From positions 1,302,001 through 1,366,000 of the forward strand of contig NC_059398.1 in the NCBI RefSeq assembly GCF_905220565.1: 64,000 nt of DNA, written 5' to 3'. Each line of letters opens with the position of its first letter. Position 1 is the stretch's first letter. Below are positions 13,495 through 24,002 of the stretch, in pieces. The position numbers and the translations under genes are program-made. The stretch comes from Melitaea cinxia (Eukaryota > Arthropoda > Insecta > Lepidoptera > Nymphalidae). Under the pieces are notes generated by a model. The model saw nothing but the letters and a program-made list of their open reading frames with translations, was not told the origin of the DNA and made no database searches.

Positions 13495-13990
13495 CCCGCT
13501 CCGGCTTCGCACGGGTATAAAATATAATTATAGCCTATGTCATTCACTGAAAAAATGATTAAAATCGATCCAGTAGTTTTGATTTATTCATATTACTGCC
13601 CGTGGCCCGCATGCGTTAACTTAGAGTAAAAGCCGGCCGGAACCGTCGCAAACGCTACGTACCGCGATTTTTAAATCTGTAATATCTTCGAAAATATTTA
13701 TTTAAATCATATGCTGTAAAGGGCCATATAGATCTATATTAAATAAAAAATATATTTAAGGTATTTAATTGGATACGGATTAATGCTGTATTGTTAAAAT
13801 CCCCTCGAAAATTAGCCATTATTTGTCGTAAAAAGTAAATGACAAAAAAATGTTATTGTGGGATATCCATAAGAGATAGGTCTATACCATCGCGGAGTTT
13901 TCTGTAGACCTTTTCAATGTGTACAATACTTAGTACATTATTTTGATAAATCTCGTAGGGTTCAGCCTGCGTTTGCAATTTAAGCTAGAA
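13495..13990 (-). mobile_element. Non-autonomous Helitron-like repeat, truncated
   Basis: Homologous in inverse orientation to 51310-51798. On the minus strand its 3' end reads GCGAAGCCGGAGCGGGTCG then CTAG before T, the Helitron form. Similarity stops near 13990, so the 5' part is missing. Confidence 0.55.
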
Positions 13991-14599
13991 ATTTCTAGTA
14001 TTATTAGGATATAGTTTTTAAGTTCATAATCAATACTAGCGTTTACGCCTTCACTGACCCTTGACCATGGTGTCTGAAAAGTCGCCGACATATCTTGAGA
14101 TTCATTTATCCTCGCGCTAAATCTCGTACACGTAAAAATGTTGTTGTCAAGGTCTGTTTCACAATATATTCAAGTTTCTGATAAAGCTACCTGACGCCAA
14201 ACCATATCCAACAGATAAGTAGATATAAGCTATAGACTTATTAGTCCACGGTTGAGAAAATAACTCATTCTACAGTGAACTGGTCTAATTTCTCTGCCAA
14301 GATTACCAATCGTAATTAGCAGGTCTAAATGATCTACAAAGATGCAAATTAGAAACAAATTCATTAAAAGAACTATCTGGTTTCAAACGATCGAAACAAC
14401 AAACATATTTAATGAAAGTTATGCACCAAGTCATAAACAACACCTTCTTTTATTTCGTAATCGTGTAATCCATCGTGACTGATGTCGAGGATAGCACTAT
14501 AAATAAATAAAATTGGAGTGTCTGGTTGTAATATTAAAATAACCGCTTTTTACTAAATGCATATGGATGTATACACAACATAATTATACCGAATTAACA

Positions 14600-14808
14600 T
14601 TTTTAAAATTTTTGTCCGTTTGTCTGTTCCGGCTAATCTCTGAAACGGCTGGACTGATTTTGACGTGACTTTCACTGGCAGATAGCTGATGTAATAATGA
14701 ATAACTTGGCTGCTTTTATGTTAGAAATTTATTTATTTTATAACTCTGCGAAGTGAACAATAACATTTTTTTTATATTCAACGCGGACGAAGTCGCGGGC
14801 ACAGCTAG
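14600..14808 (+). mobile_element. Helitron-like element 3' part
   Basis: Ends with CGCGGACGAAGTCGCG (a short hairpin), then GGCACAGCTAG at 14808 followed by T. Upstream 'TCTCTGAAACGGCTGGACTG' is typical of these lepidopteran elements. The 5' end is decayed and not placed. Confidence 0.6.
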
Positions 14809-15235
14809 TTATAAATAAGTATTCAATTTTTTTCGTTATCTGATAACACTTCATAGCAACAATAGGTTAAAAAGTACGAAAATTTGTTATTGTCATTATT
14901 ACATTTGATTAATTTCACGCGCTTATTTAATTTCCTTATTGATAGTTAGCTTTGACCTGCAACTATGCGTGCATTCAAATAATAATACGTACATTTACAA
15001 ATTATTATTTTAAGAAAGCAATAACTTATATAATGTCAAATAATAAAACTTAATGATGATGAAAACGCTCCAATTGAAAGTTGATAAACTTAACAAACAG
15101 GAACAAGAACGGCTTTAAACTCTGCAGCATTTGCGTAATGATTTTCAGTAAATATTTCATTTTTGAAGTTAGAACTTATTTAGAATCATACGTCGCAATA
15201 AAGAAACGTATTAACGCATAAACGTATAGGAGAAA

Positions 15236-15450
15236 ATGAGACAGAATACATTACTTCTCAAAACGCGTAAGCGACGCGTATTGTATGACGCTTACGACCT
15301 TTTTCACGAGATCGTGATCATCGTCGATAGAAAAATCGAAACGGCCTACATTCCTACGACTTTTCAGAAGTTTCACTTCTACATTGTGTGAATTGCACAC
15401 ACATACACACACGCACACACAATACACTTTTAATGATGATTGAACAGTCA
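15236..15450 (+). repeat. Family M repeat, right part
   Basis: Matches inverted 49605-49790: CTCAAAACGCGTAAGCGACG, GGCGCTTACGACC-like and CCTACGACTTTTCAGAAG, ending in a CA run. Confidence 0.6.
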
Positions 15451-15596
15451 AGTCGAAAAGAAATGTTTAAAAATAATGGTATAGTCTTCTGTCGCTCTAA
15501 TGAAAAACAATGTCAGCAAAATCAGAAGCATTACCAGCACATTGCTGACGCTATTCAGCGCTGCTAGAAGCTCCTTACTCACCAAAGAAATAGTAT

Positions 15597-15733
15597 ATTT
15601 CATGACAAGTGTGGAAAGGCTGTCATTGCAAAGAGTTCCGACAAATGTCTACCTGAGTCGAGGCGCAGCCGAAGGTGAGGGTTGACAGTCGGAACAAGTT
15701 GCAATGACGATTCCGCACGTGTAATGAACGACT
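15597..15733. repeat. Imperfect palindrome, MITE-like
   Basis: About 41-45-bp arms (15601-15643 and 15689-15731) read nearly the same on both strands: TGTGGAA...GTCATTGCAA...GTTCCGAC against GTCGGAAC...TTGCAATGAC...TTCCGCAC. A GC-rich centre of about 45 bp separates them. Confidence 0.55.
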
Positions 15734-15739
15734 ATTTTT

Positions 15740-18662
15740 AATACAGTTGCGAAAAAATGAAGCAATTTAATAAAATAATAAAAAGAAAATTTCTGAAAAA
15801 TGGCGCCAACCTATTATTTGTTTCCTAAATATTTTTCATTTACATACATACAATTTCATTGTGTGGATATAACAAAGTTGTAAGGCTGTCTGGCTGTTGA
15901 ATACTTTTTAAAACGACAATCTCAATCTCGAGAACCTCTGAAGTCTATTTCAATAAATTTTTCATTATCATAGAAATGTTAATGTGATCATGATAGAGGA
16001 AAAGTTAAACAGTGACCATGTGATTCATGGCACGTTAAAATCGGGAAGATGTATTACTTAAAAACAAATCATTTAAAACATATTAAAAGTTAATCATTAT
16101 CAACCGTATCTATATTCGTATGACCTTCCAATGATAAAGGAAAAATTAAATTGATGACTTGCATTGCTTTATCAAAATTATAATTAAGTTTACTTGTGAC
16201 TACGAATGCATTTCTTGTCTGTCACAGATTTTTAAATTAATTTTACTTACCATAGATTCATAATTCATTCATTAGATGCAATCAGACATTTGAATTAGGG
16301 AAGCTATAGTTTCCGGGGCAAGGTGGTGTATGCTAGCGCGACCCCATCTCGTCCCACTTAGGCGGAGGTCTGCTCACACGTGGATGGTTTTTATTCAGTA
16401 AGAGTCTGACTCCCTTCCGGTGCTTCCTCGTCTGAGGGTATCCATGAGGATTTTCCCCACGTTAAAAAAAAGGTATGTTATGGTTGACTTTCATGTTTTT
16501 CCATTGCAGTTCTATAGGCGAATAGGGTACATAAGTAGGTAATATGTTATATACCTATTGTGTATGAAATTACAAGATTATTATCCCGTATAAAGAAAGA
16601 GATTTACTGAGAACGACATAAAGCTAAACATTCCTTAAAACATCTGAGGTTCAATGTAAATAAAGTTGAAACTGTTGCGAAAGCGTCGCGTGTTATCAAG
16701 TCAGATAGTATTCAGTATTAGCTACCATCTGCCAATGATTGATCATTAGATAAACACGATACTAGCTGCGCTCGAGCGATATAACTGATAACTTACAGCG
16801 CCATCAGAGCTTAACCAAAAACCTATTTTCCAATAATACTCGACACCCGAATATCAATCAACGTTGACGAATAAAATCATCACGATAAGGTTCACACTTG
16901 AATGAGAAGCACCGTTTTGTCGATAGAATTTTTTAACGTTACTATGATACAATCAAGATTTATAACTTTTATTGAGACCCGTTGAGTTTCGTTAACTGTG
17001 TCATCCGTATCGCCAATCGCTAATTTATCGACGATCGAATATTATATCGATTTCACGACGTATTTTTGGTGAAATTAATCCATTGTTTCCCTCCAAAAAC
17101 GTCCACTCACCGTCCTTTGAGCACGCTTCTATTGTGATGACTATTTCCCAATTGGGCGCAGACATTCATCTGATTAAGTACATCAGAATTACATGCGCCA
17201 CTTTGGCCGATGCCTGCGAGCGATTTCGTCGGAGTCGGACAGATGACTGTTGCACGCCAGCGCTGGCTTAGTGCAGGCAATATTTCAAAAGCATCACGAT
17301 AACACCACGCGTCATTTAAATTCGACTTCGGAAAGCGGTCACAGGCAGACATCAGCGGCGGATGCGCTCGCTTCCTTTGATCGGAATCGAACGGATTCGT
17401 TCGTTTGTGGTGCAGAACGCCCGGAGCGTCTCGTCCTCTACAACTTTAATGGATTGACACGATGCGTTTTAATCAATTAGCATGCAAAACGCGGTTCTCG
17501 AACCAGTGGGCAGTGAAATAAGCGGGCAAGCGGGCCACCGTGGCGCTGAGTTTACGAACGCTCTCCGGTTTCAAAAGCGATGTTTTTTCGGCCGTTTTCG
17601 GATGATAACTTCATAATCGGAGCGAAAGTCGTTTTCGATTCTTTTGTTTTGGTTTCACATCTTGCGGATTTTAGCCGGACCGACGGTTCACTTTGGGGAT
17701 TAGAAATTCGATCCGAGATTGAAGGTTCCTCATAAAGTGTTCCATAAAATATACATCTAATCGCATGACTTTGTACGATAGTACCCTATCGTACTTTTTA
17801 TTTGTTACAGAAACTTTATGAATTAACGTGTTTCAGCTTAAAGGCATTCCGTTTGCACTCACTAAGTTGTTCTTAATTTTGGTTATAATGTAAGTTAATA
17901 AAAACATCGTTGAACGATTTAAAGATTTCTTAATTACTGTCTGTTCGCGATAAGGGCCACAGCGTAGAAGTAGCGTTGTTATCGATTTATCGAAATTATG
18001 TCAGTTGATAACAAACTTTGAATAATTGATCCGCTCGGGTCGATGACTAACCCAACAATCAATCATTAATCACATGTTGTTTGCGCAATACCTTCCAGAT
18101 AGCCCCATTTTAATGTGTTTTTTTTTTCTTTTATTCATCGAACTAATATCGTACTGTGGTCTGATATGACATTTGCTTTAAAATGTTTCAAGAATTAAGT
18201 CTATGTCTATGTTATTTATTGTACAAGATTATATAGGACCACAGTTTGGCGCAGATGTCACTTAGTGGCTGTTGCACTTGTGGTGGCGAACTCCATTCCA
18301 TACCCTTGACTTACGGATAAGTTTCTTTAGACCATATTAGACGTTTATCGTGGTCTGAGCGTTTCCGTTTGTGGTCTGTGTTTCCGATTCCAGTCACAGG
18401 ATTCTAACTCCTGGAGGCCTTTGAGTGTGTTGAGCTTACTCCTTTACATATCAGAAAACTCTTGAAAATTATGTTTTTTTCCGGCTTAAGTGACTTTTAC
18501 TTACATTGTACACCTTTATCTTCGGATACCTGATTCCCTAGGATGGATTTTAAAAAACAAAGTGTCCTGCCTCAACAATCAAATAATCAGTAGTAAGGTC
18601 GTCGTGTCCATCAGTCAATGGTATATTCTAAATCATTGATATCAAACTATCTTTGTCCACAG
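15740..18662. other. Presumed tsh upstream intron, mostly single copy
   Basis: Includes the repeat at 16315-16470 and a GC-richer single-copy patch at about 17080-17740 with no splice-bounded ORF. I looked for a first tsh exon here and found none. Confidence 0.5.
16315..16470 (+). repeat. Interspersed repeat, probable LINE 3' end
   Basis: GTCTGCTCACACGTGGATGG, then TTCAGTAAGAGTCTGACTCC and an A-run after CCCACGTT: a form common in lepidopteran genomes. A possibly related short tail lies at 35225-35300. Confidence 0.45.
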
Positions 18663-18852
18663 AAGAATCAACAAGCCCAGAAAGCGGTGTGAAGGAACGC
18701 GGAGAGCGCGAGAGGGGGGTGCGGGACGGGGAGGGGGTCGAGGCCGAGTCGCGCTCCGCGTCCCCCGCGTCCCGCGCCTCCCCCGCGCCCGACGAGCGCG
18801 ACATCGAGCACAGCATACCCGCCACCCTGATACAAGACCCTCATGCTGAAAG
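18663..18852 (+). CDS. tsh: tsh upstream internal coding exon (long isoform)
   Basis: A 190-bp open stretch, GC-rich against AT-rich flanks, bounded by acceptor CCACAG (ends 18662) and donor AAAG|GTAAGA (18853). It is entered in phase 1 and left in phase 2, and the exit fits the 24003 exon exactly, making an Arg codon from AG+G. The 62 whole codons are rich in Glu, Ser, Pro and Arg (STSPESG, then SASPASRASPAP, then IQDPHAE), as expected of a disordered Tsh N-terminus. An in-frame TAA at 18629 and the lack of an in-frame ATG mean it cannot be a first exon. The true start exon must lie upstream; I found no convincing one in 1-18662, so it is probably outside the window. The antisense ORFs over it are shadows. 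Confidence 0.8.
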
Positions 18853-21800
18853 GTAAGATGCTTATCTTTGAACCTGTCTAGCACTAATAAACATAAGTCT
18901 ATTTTGTCTCAATGAGAAAATAGAAATCGCTTCGGAGGGAGACGTCTATTAAAGATGACGAATCTGTCTAACTTTAGCTTTAATTGTTGTTACGAAAAGG
19001 TTGTTATGAAAATGGTAGTAAGAGATAGGTTAGATGTTTTTTAAAAAAACTCGTAAGTAACTGAGTTTTACTATTGGTAAAGTCATAGGGCAGGTCGTTG
19101 TAACCAACGCAAGATGTTACTATCTGAATAATACTCGTAGTTAAAAAAGTATTATTATAATAATATAATAATCGGATCAAAATGTATTGCCAGTTAGGTC
19201 AACGATTGTTTTAATAATTAATTTTAAATTATATAAAGCTTGTCGATTTTCTCAGTCACTTGCTAATATTTTACTTCTAAAAGCAGAGATCTAACATGGC
19301 ATCCAGATCTAGTCGTGTAAATATTTTGCCGCGTCCCTGTTTTACGTCAACTTTCTTCGTGTTGTTCTACTTTTATATACTTAAATAAATATTGCTAGAC
19401 TATTTATTCTCTAAACGCCTTTTTCTACGATCTAATTAAGTCTAAATTTTTCTCTGTAAATAATATTATTACTTTTAATTTTGCTTTCCAAAATTAAAAG
19501 TTGTGTGATAACACTGGAAATATCGTTGGACAGACTGAAAGCTATCTCGTACAATGCATTCATAACACTTCTGACACGAGCACATTGTCTACTTGACGGT
19601 GGTCTCGACTTCAATCCGCAGTGTTCACTTTAACGATCCCATTGTTTTCGATGATCAGTTGTCAACTGCTGTCCACGTTCTTGATTCGACCAATCAGATT
19701 TTCGTCCAGCACTACTCTTATTCCAAATCCATAAAGTCTATTTTCATCTGACTGATGTATCAGACAATATCGGTGAATGCAGAGAAATGAATGGATGCAC
19801 GATAGTGACAGCTAGTAGGTAGTGACACTAAAAATGATCAAGAATTTTTCATTTGACACTCCATCAATATCTGTTTTATAGTCTCATGGTAACTGCAACG
19901 ATGGATCGCACTATCTTGATAATTATCGTGGCGGATAATACGCCAAGTTTTTTTTACTTAAATGATTTATTATCTTGCATTAATGGTCGCTGTTTTTGCG
20001 GATTTATTTTACGAACCACTCAATATTATTTCATCATTAAATATAAAAAGAACAGTTTTTAGTTAGCTACTTATCTATATAATAACTTTAAAAGCATAGA
20101 GCAAGATTGATAATTGTTATAAAACATTATCTCTAACGGAAACGTTACGGAAACATTATTGAGGAATGCAAATAAATTTTGTAATCAATTCTTGTTTTAG
20201 ATAATTAAAAGCATTGTCTTAATAATTCTTTGAATGTCCTGATTAAAAACAACATTAGTTACTTAGCAAATACATAGATTTTACAGTACATAATAAAATC
20301 GTTGAATTGTGAAGGACACCATAAATTTTTTTCATCCTTTTTTTATGACAATTAAAAGATTTATGAATAGCTTCAGCTTTAATATTTAACAACTTAATTA
20401 AGATTTTTTATATTTAATATAAACAACAAAAACTGGACTTTAGACGGCAGGTAGGCGAGTTAAGTGCAGTATGTTGAAAACTTTAAGTGAGTTCTGCTAA
20501 AGGAATTTCGTCCTTTACGTCAAGGAGATATGTCAAATTATGTTTAATGCAGAGTTTTCTTGGCGGCAAATTATATATTGGTTCTGTATCAGCGATGCCT
20601 GTTCCATCACTGTCAATTAGCTGCAGTGAAGAGACGTCATCAATCATAAACATTCTCAACGGAGCGCTGAAGCATCCATCCTGAGGGTCTATTGTTTAGA
20701 TTTTCGAGTTTCATATTTCTAAATATCTATCTGGTCACGAACGATTAATATTAAAAGACGATTATAATTATCCAAAGGAAAAAAAATGCTTAATAGTAAT
20801 GACTTGCAATTGTGACCAATATGATTTTTAATTTGTTGTAATGAATAATGGATATTGATAACGAAGAACAGTAATCTAGTTTGATTGTTATTGTCCAATG
20901 AGAAAACAGTAGTTGATTAAAAGAATTTACTTGAAATAGAGGATAGAGTTGAATTGAGGAGACACAAGAGTTGAAGGACTCTATTTGCTCGTTTTAATAA
21001 AACAGTTTAAAATAAATATTTATTAGCAGTAAATATACGTGAATCTACTTTTAAAGACATAACAATAGTGAAGATAGAAAAAGTTGCGTTTTTAAAAATT
21101 ACAAATAATTTTTCAGTTATACCCACATTACACCTTGCTATAATTTAATTTATCTGCTAAATAAACATGAAAATTAAAAAAAAATCGAAATAAATTAAAC
21201 TCAAAACAATGTCCGATATTAACATATTGCAATTTTATCACCCCAAAGACATCTGTGCCGTTTTTAAAATTCACGTAACTGCGAAATTATTCAGATAGTG
21301 TCAGGTGTCCCCTATACGCCCGTACGATGCGAAACTAAAAATTTCCTTATGTCAAATGGGTAACCGAAATGATGCCACAGACTGTTTTTATCCTTTAGTT
21401 GTTCTCTTGGATTTTGGTTTTCGATTGGATGAATTGTTTGTGGATTTTTTAATCTGCGGCGAAGGTGGCCAAGTCGCACCGATGGCGTGCGTGAGTGGGG
21501 AACACAATACGTGTCACATAAATATAAGTGATTGATTGACCCGCAGGCGAGTAATGCTTATAGGAAGTAATAAACAGCTGGCGATTCTGTTAGATTTCGT
21601 TACTTTTTTAAAGCGGCGATTTTTATTTTACGTTTTTTTTTTTTAATTTATTAAAATTATTATGTTGATATATTGCGGCGTTAACGTTTCGAAAGTTCTA
21701 TGATTTTTGTATCTATTTTTTTTTAATTTCGTATCTGTGAGTAATTCAAGGTGAATTGTCATAGAATAAATCTTTTTTTTTGTCTTAAAAATCTATTTTG

Positions 21801-22139
21801 ATAATTATTTATTCGTCGTATTTTAGACAAATTTCCAATTCGAATTCTGTTATAAGAATGTTACTTTTCCCCGTGAATGAAATAAAGTTTTACCGGAAAA
21901 TGTGTAAGATTTCTTTGTTGAAACAGGAAATCTGTTCACGATACGTGTAAATCCTTCGTCCCCTGTCCATCCCGCTCTCGTTAAAAAGGCTCGTGCTGAC
22001 ATTTTGTTACGTGAGATTTTCTTGTCACCGACGTCATTCGTGGGTTAATCTTCGACCCGAAAACTTTTATATAGCCTAAAGTCTTAAAACGTTAAGGACA
22101 TGTTTGTTACTATTTTCAAAATGTTGATGTTTTTTCATG
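18853..22139 (+). other. tsh intron (between 18663 exon and internal promoter)
   Basis: Mostly AT-rich single-copy sequence. I see no large repeat in it. It holds a minus-strand open stretch at 20483-20695 and a TGATTGATTGAC motif at about 21529. Nothing else recognisable. Confidence 0.6.
20483..20695 (-). other. Unexplained open stretch on the minus strand inside the tsh intron
   Basis: The minus strand is open for 70 codons from 20695 to a TAA at 20483-20485. From the ATG at 20651-20653 it gives 56 residues, with segments such as LQLIDSDGTGIADTEP, LPPRKLCIKHN and LLDVKDEIPLAEL. Composition is balanced and protein-like, unlike the Lys/Asn/Ile/Phe-rich chance ORFs nearby. No convincing acceptor lies upstream (CAATAG at best) and I do not recognise the family. 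The + strand is also open here. It may be a transposon or retrocopy fragment, or chance. Confidence 0.25.
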
Positions 22140-22498
22140 AGACAGATAGTGTGGAGTCCGTCACGTATGTCTAGTTCTTATTGGTGTCACGAGTGAGTCA
22201 GCTATGTGAGTGAGTAGCTCGCTGTCGAGAGCTGTCATCGCCCGTCATTGCAAGTCCACCTCGCGCATAGCACGCACGCTTGCATTACGCAGCGCACCAC
22301 CCCCTCAAAGCGTTGTCCATATACCTGTCTCGTTTCTTCACATCGATTCGTTCTCGCATCGAGCACCCGTCTTTGTCTAGCGAGGGGGGAGAGGGGAGGG
22401 AGCGCTGCAGGCGGGTCGTAAATCACGCGGCGTCTCATTCCACGCGGGACCACCGCCGCCGCCGCAGGCACCGCGCACTTCCCTCCCGACCGCCGGCT

Positions 22499-22549
22499 AT
22501 GCGGCGCGTCTTTCGCGACGTGTTTACATTTACTCCATTGGGAAGTTAA
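22499..22549 (+). other. Upstream ORF 1 in the short-isoform leader
   Basis: ATG at 22499 followed by 15 codons and TAA at 22547-22549, about 105 bases before the main ATG. If in the mRNA it could reduce initiation at 22654. Confidence 0.4.
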
Positions 22550-22592
22550 ATCTCTTGTATAGTGACTCTGATTAAAAAGTGTTGTTTGTTTG

Positions 22593-22637
22593 ATGGATCC
22601 GAGGAAGTTTCTGCGTCGACTGTACGGAATAAACTGA
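22593..22637 (+). other. Upstream ORF 2 in the short-isoform leader
   Basis: ATG at 22593 codes a 14-residue peptide (MDPRKFLRRLYGIN) and stops at TGA 22635-22637, 16 bases before the main ATG. The basic peptide and tight spacing suggest a regulatory uORF; only position supports this. Confidence 0.42.
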
Positions 22638-22653
22638 AAAAATTTCGTCCAAA

Positions 22654-22679
22654 ATGATAGTCGAACCCGACCACGTGAG
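22654..22679 (+). CDS. tsh: tsh alternative first coding exon (short isoform)
   Basis: ATG at 22654 in a good insect context (CCAAAATGA) codes MIVEPDHV and then leaves in phase 2 at AG|GTAGGT (intron from 22680). Joining to 24003 completes an Arg codon and keeps frame into ESPRCLSRE. The next exon's RCPSNDS resembles the RCPSHDS segment I recall near the N-terminus of Drosophila Tsh, so this junction lies close to the conserved start. It gives a 1016-aa protein. The exon lies 3' of the 18663 exon, so the two would be alternative, not consecutive. Support is ATG context, donor and phase only; transcript data are absent. Confidence 0.68.
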
Positions 22680-22962
22680 GTAGGTTTTCTTTGTACAAGT
22701 GTTTTATTGTCTTTTGTTAAATTTTTCGTGTTTGATGAAACTGATTTTTGTTGTATTAAAATAAATATCGAAATTCTTTTGTTTCTAATGGTTTCTAAAT
22801 CTTACTAAGTACAATTTATCGTTAAAATTTTCAGATTTAAAGTTATTTTATTTCAATAAAACCGCGTTATACTTAGTTATTATCAAGAACCCGCATATTT
22901 CTTTTAGTTTATTTTCAAAATGATATTGTTAAAACATCTCTATCGTGCTTAGAAAATTTCAT

Positions 22963-23058
22963 ATACATACATACATTACAGCCTATACAGTCCACTGCTG
23001 GACATAGGCCTCCACAAGTTTACGCCAAAAATAACGTGAACTCACGTGTTTGAAATTG
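22963..23058 (-). mobile_element. Family A element, 5'-truncated, in tsh intron
   Basis: About 96 bp of the 3' end with an ATAC-repeat tail. AAATTTCAT occurs on both sides (22954-22962 and 23059-23067). Confidence 0.7.
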
Positions 23059-23877
23059 AAATTTCATGTACGAGGAAAATTGAAACGTTAAATATTTTAA
23101 GTCAAAGTGAATTTCATTGTTAAATATAACTTAATAATAATACTGACAAAGTTAAATTCATACGCAGTATTTATGTATTTTCAAAGACATGATTTTCTTT
23201 GACACTACGATACCTTTGAAGATGTATTCTATAAGTTATTTTAAGTTATTTACGATTTTCATTTATTTGTAGCAACGAATTGTTTGAATTAAAATATCTT
23301 TATACTAACTTCTTGTAAAAATTTCTGAAATATCAATTCATTAAAATGAAATGTTTTTTTTTTATTATTACATTTAAAAAAAGAACTAAGTTTGAAATTG
23401 TTACTACTATCCCCTAGTTTTTGGAACGTATTTCATTTTTAAAATTAATACATTTATTATGTGTTAATAATGATTCATTTAAGAGTTCTAATTTATTTGT
23501 TATCGACTTTGATTCCATCGCTGCTTTATGTTAGGTCATTAAACCAGTTCTGTTTTTATACGAATGAATAAATGATTTACGCTAAAATCTCTCATAATCG
23601 TATCGGAATCATTCATTTTATTTTTTACTCGTCGTTGTAGTGTTAAATTTGTATTTTTATTATAAAAACAAGCGGGTGGCTTTTAAAAGCTACACACAAC
23701 GGCTATTAGCATTTCTAAATACATTATCAGAAAATACATTCGTGCAATAAAAAATCGCTAATAGTAACATTAGTATTCAACGTAACAGGATTATATTAGT
23801 ACGTACGTCTTTATAAATATTTATGGGTAGCAAAATAGTCTGCGCGAATCTCTGGAAAAATATGTATTTCTCTTCGG

Positions 23878-23925
23878 GCTATCGCAGTCCACTGCTGGAC
23901 GTCGGCCCTCCCAAGCTCGGGACAA
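23878..23925 (-). repeat. LINE 3' tail fragment near the tsh acceptor
   Basis: GCAGTCCACTGCTGGACGTC, then CCCTCCCAAGCTCG: diverged LINE tail in the last intron. Confidence 0.4.
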
Positions 23926-24002
23926 CCTAATTAGCATGTATTGTAAAAAAAAACATGTATTTAGTCGTAATAATTTTAACGTTTCGATGTAATTGTCCGC
24001 AG

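Larger units (their letters stand above)
22140..22653 (+). promoter_or_regulatory. Putative internal tsh promoter and 5' UTR
   Basis: A strongly CpG- and GC-rich stretch, most marked at 22225-22520, in an otherwise AT-rich intron, ending at the alternative start codon 22654. No TATA box is evident and I cannot fix the transcription start. Two short upstream ORFs lie in it (22499-22549 and 22593-22637). Its position makes it the likely promoter and leader of the short isoform. Confidence 0.5.
22680..24002 (+). other. tsh intron before the main exon
   Basis: Donor GTAGGT at 22680, acceptor TTGTCCGCAG at 24002. AT-rich, holding a truncated family A insertion (22963-23058) and a LINE-tail fragment (about 23878-23925) only 75 bases from the acceptor. 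Confidence 0.65.

Noticed and set aside
17083..17480. Overlapping ORFs in a GC-richer patch, considered as a first tsh exon
   Set aside because: No ATG exon ending in phase 1 at a good donor was found; kept only as a possible regulatory patch.
18628..18884. Minus-strand ORFs over the 18663 exon
   Set aside because: Shadows of the + strand exon, which has proper splice sites and phase.
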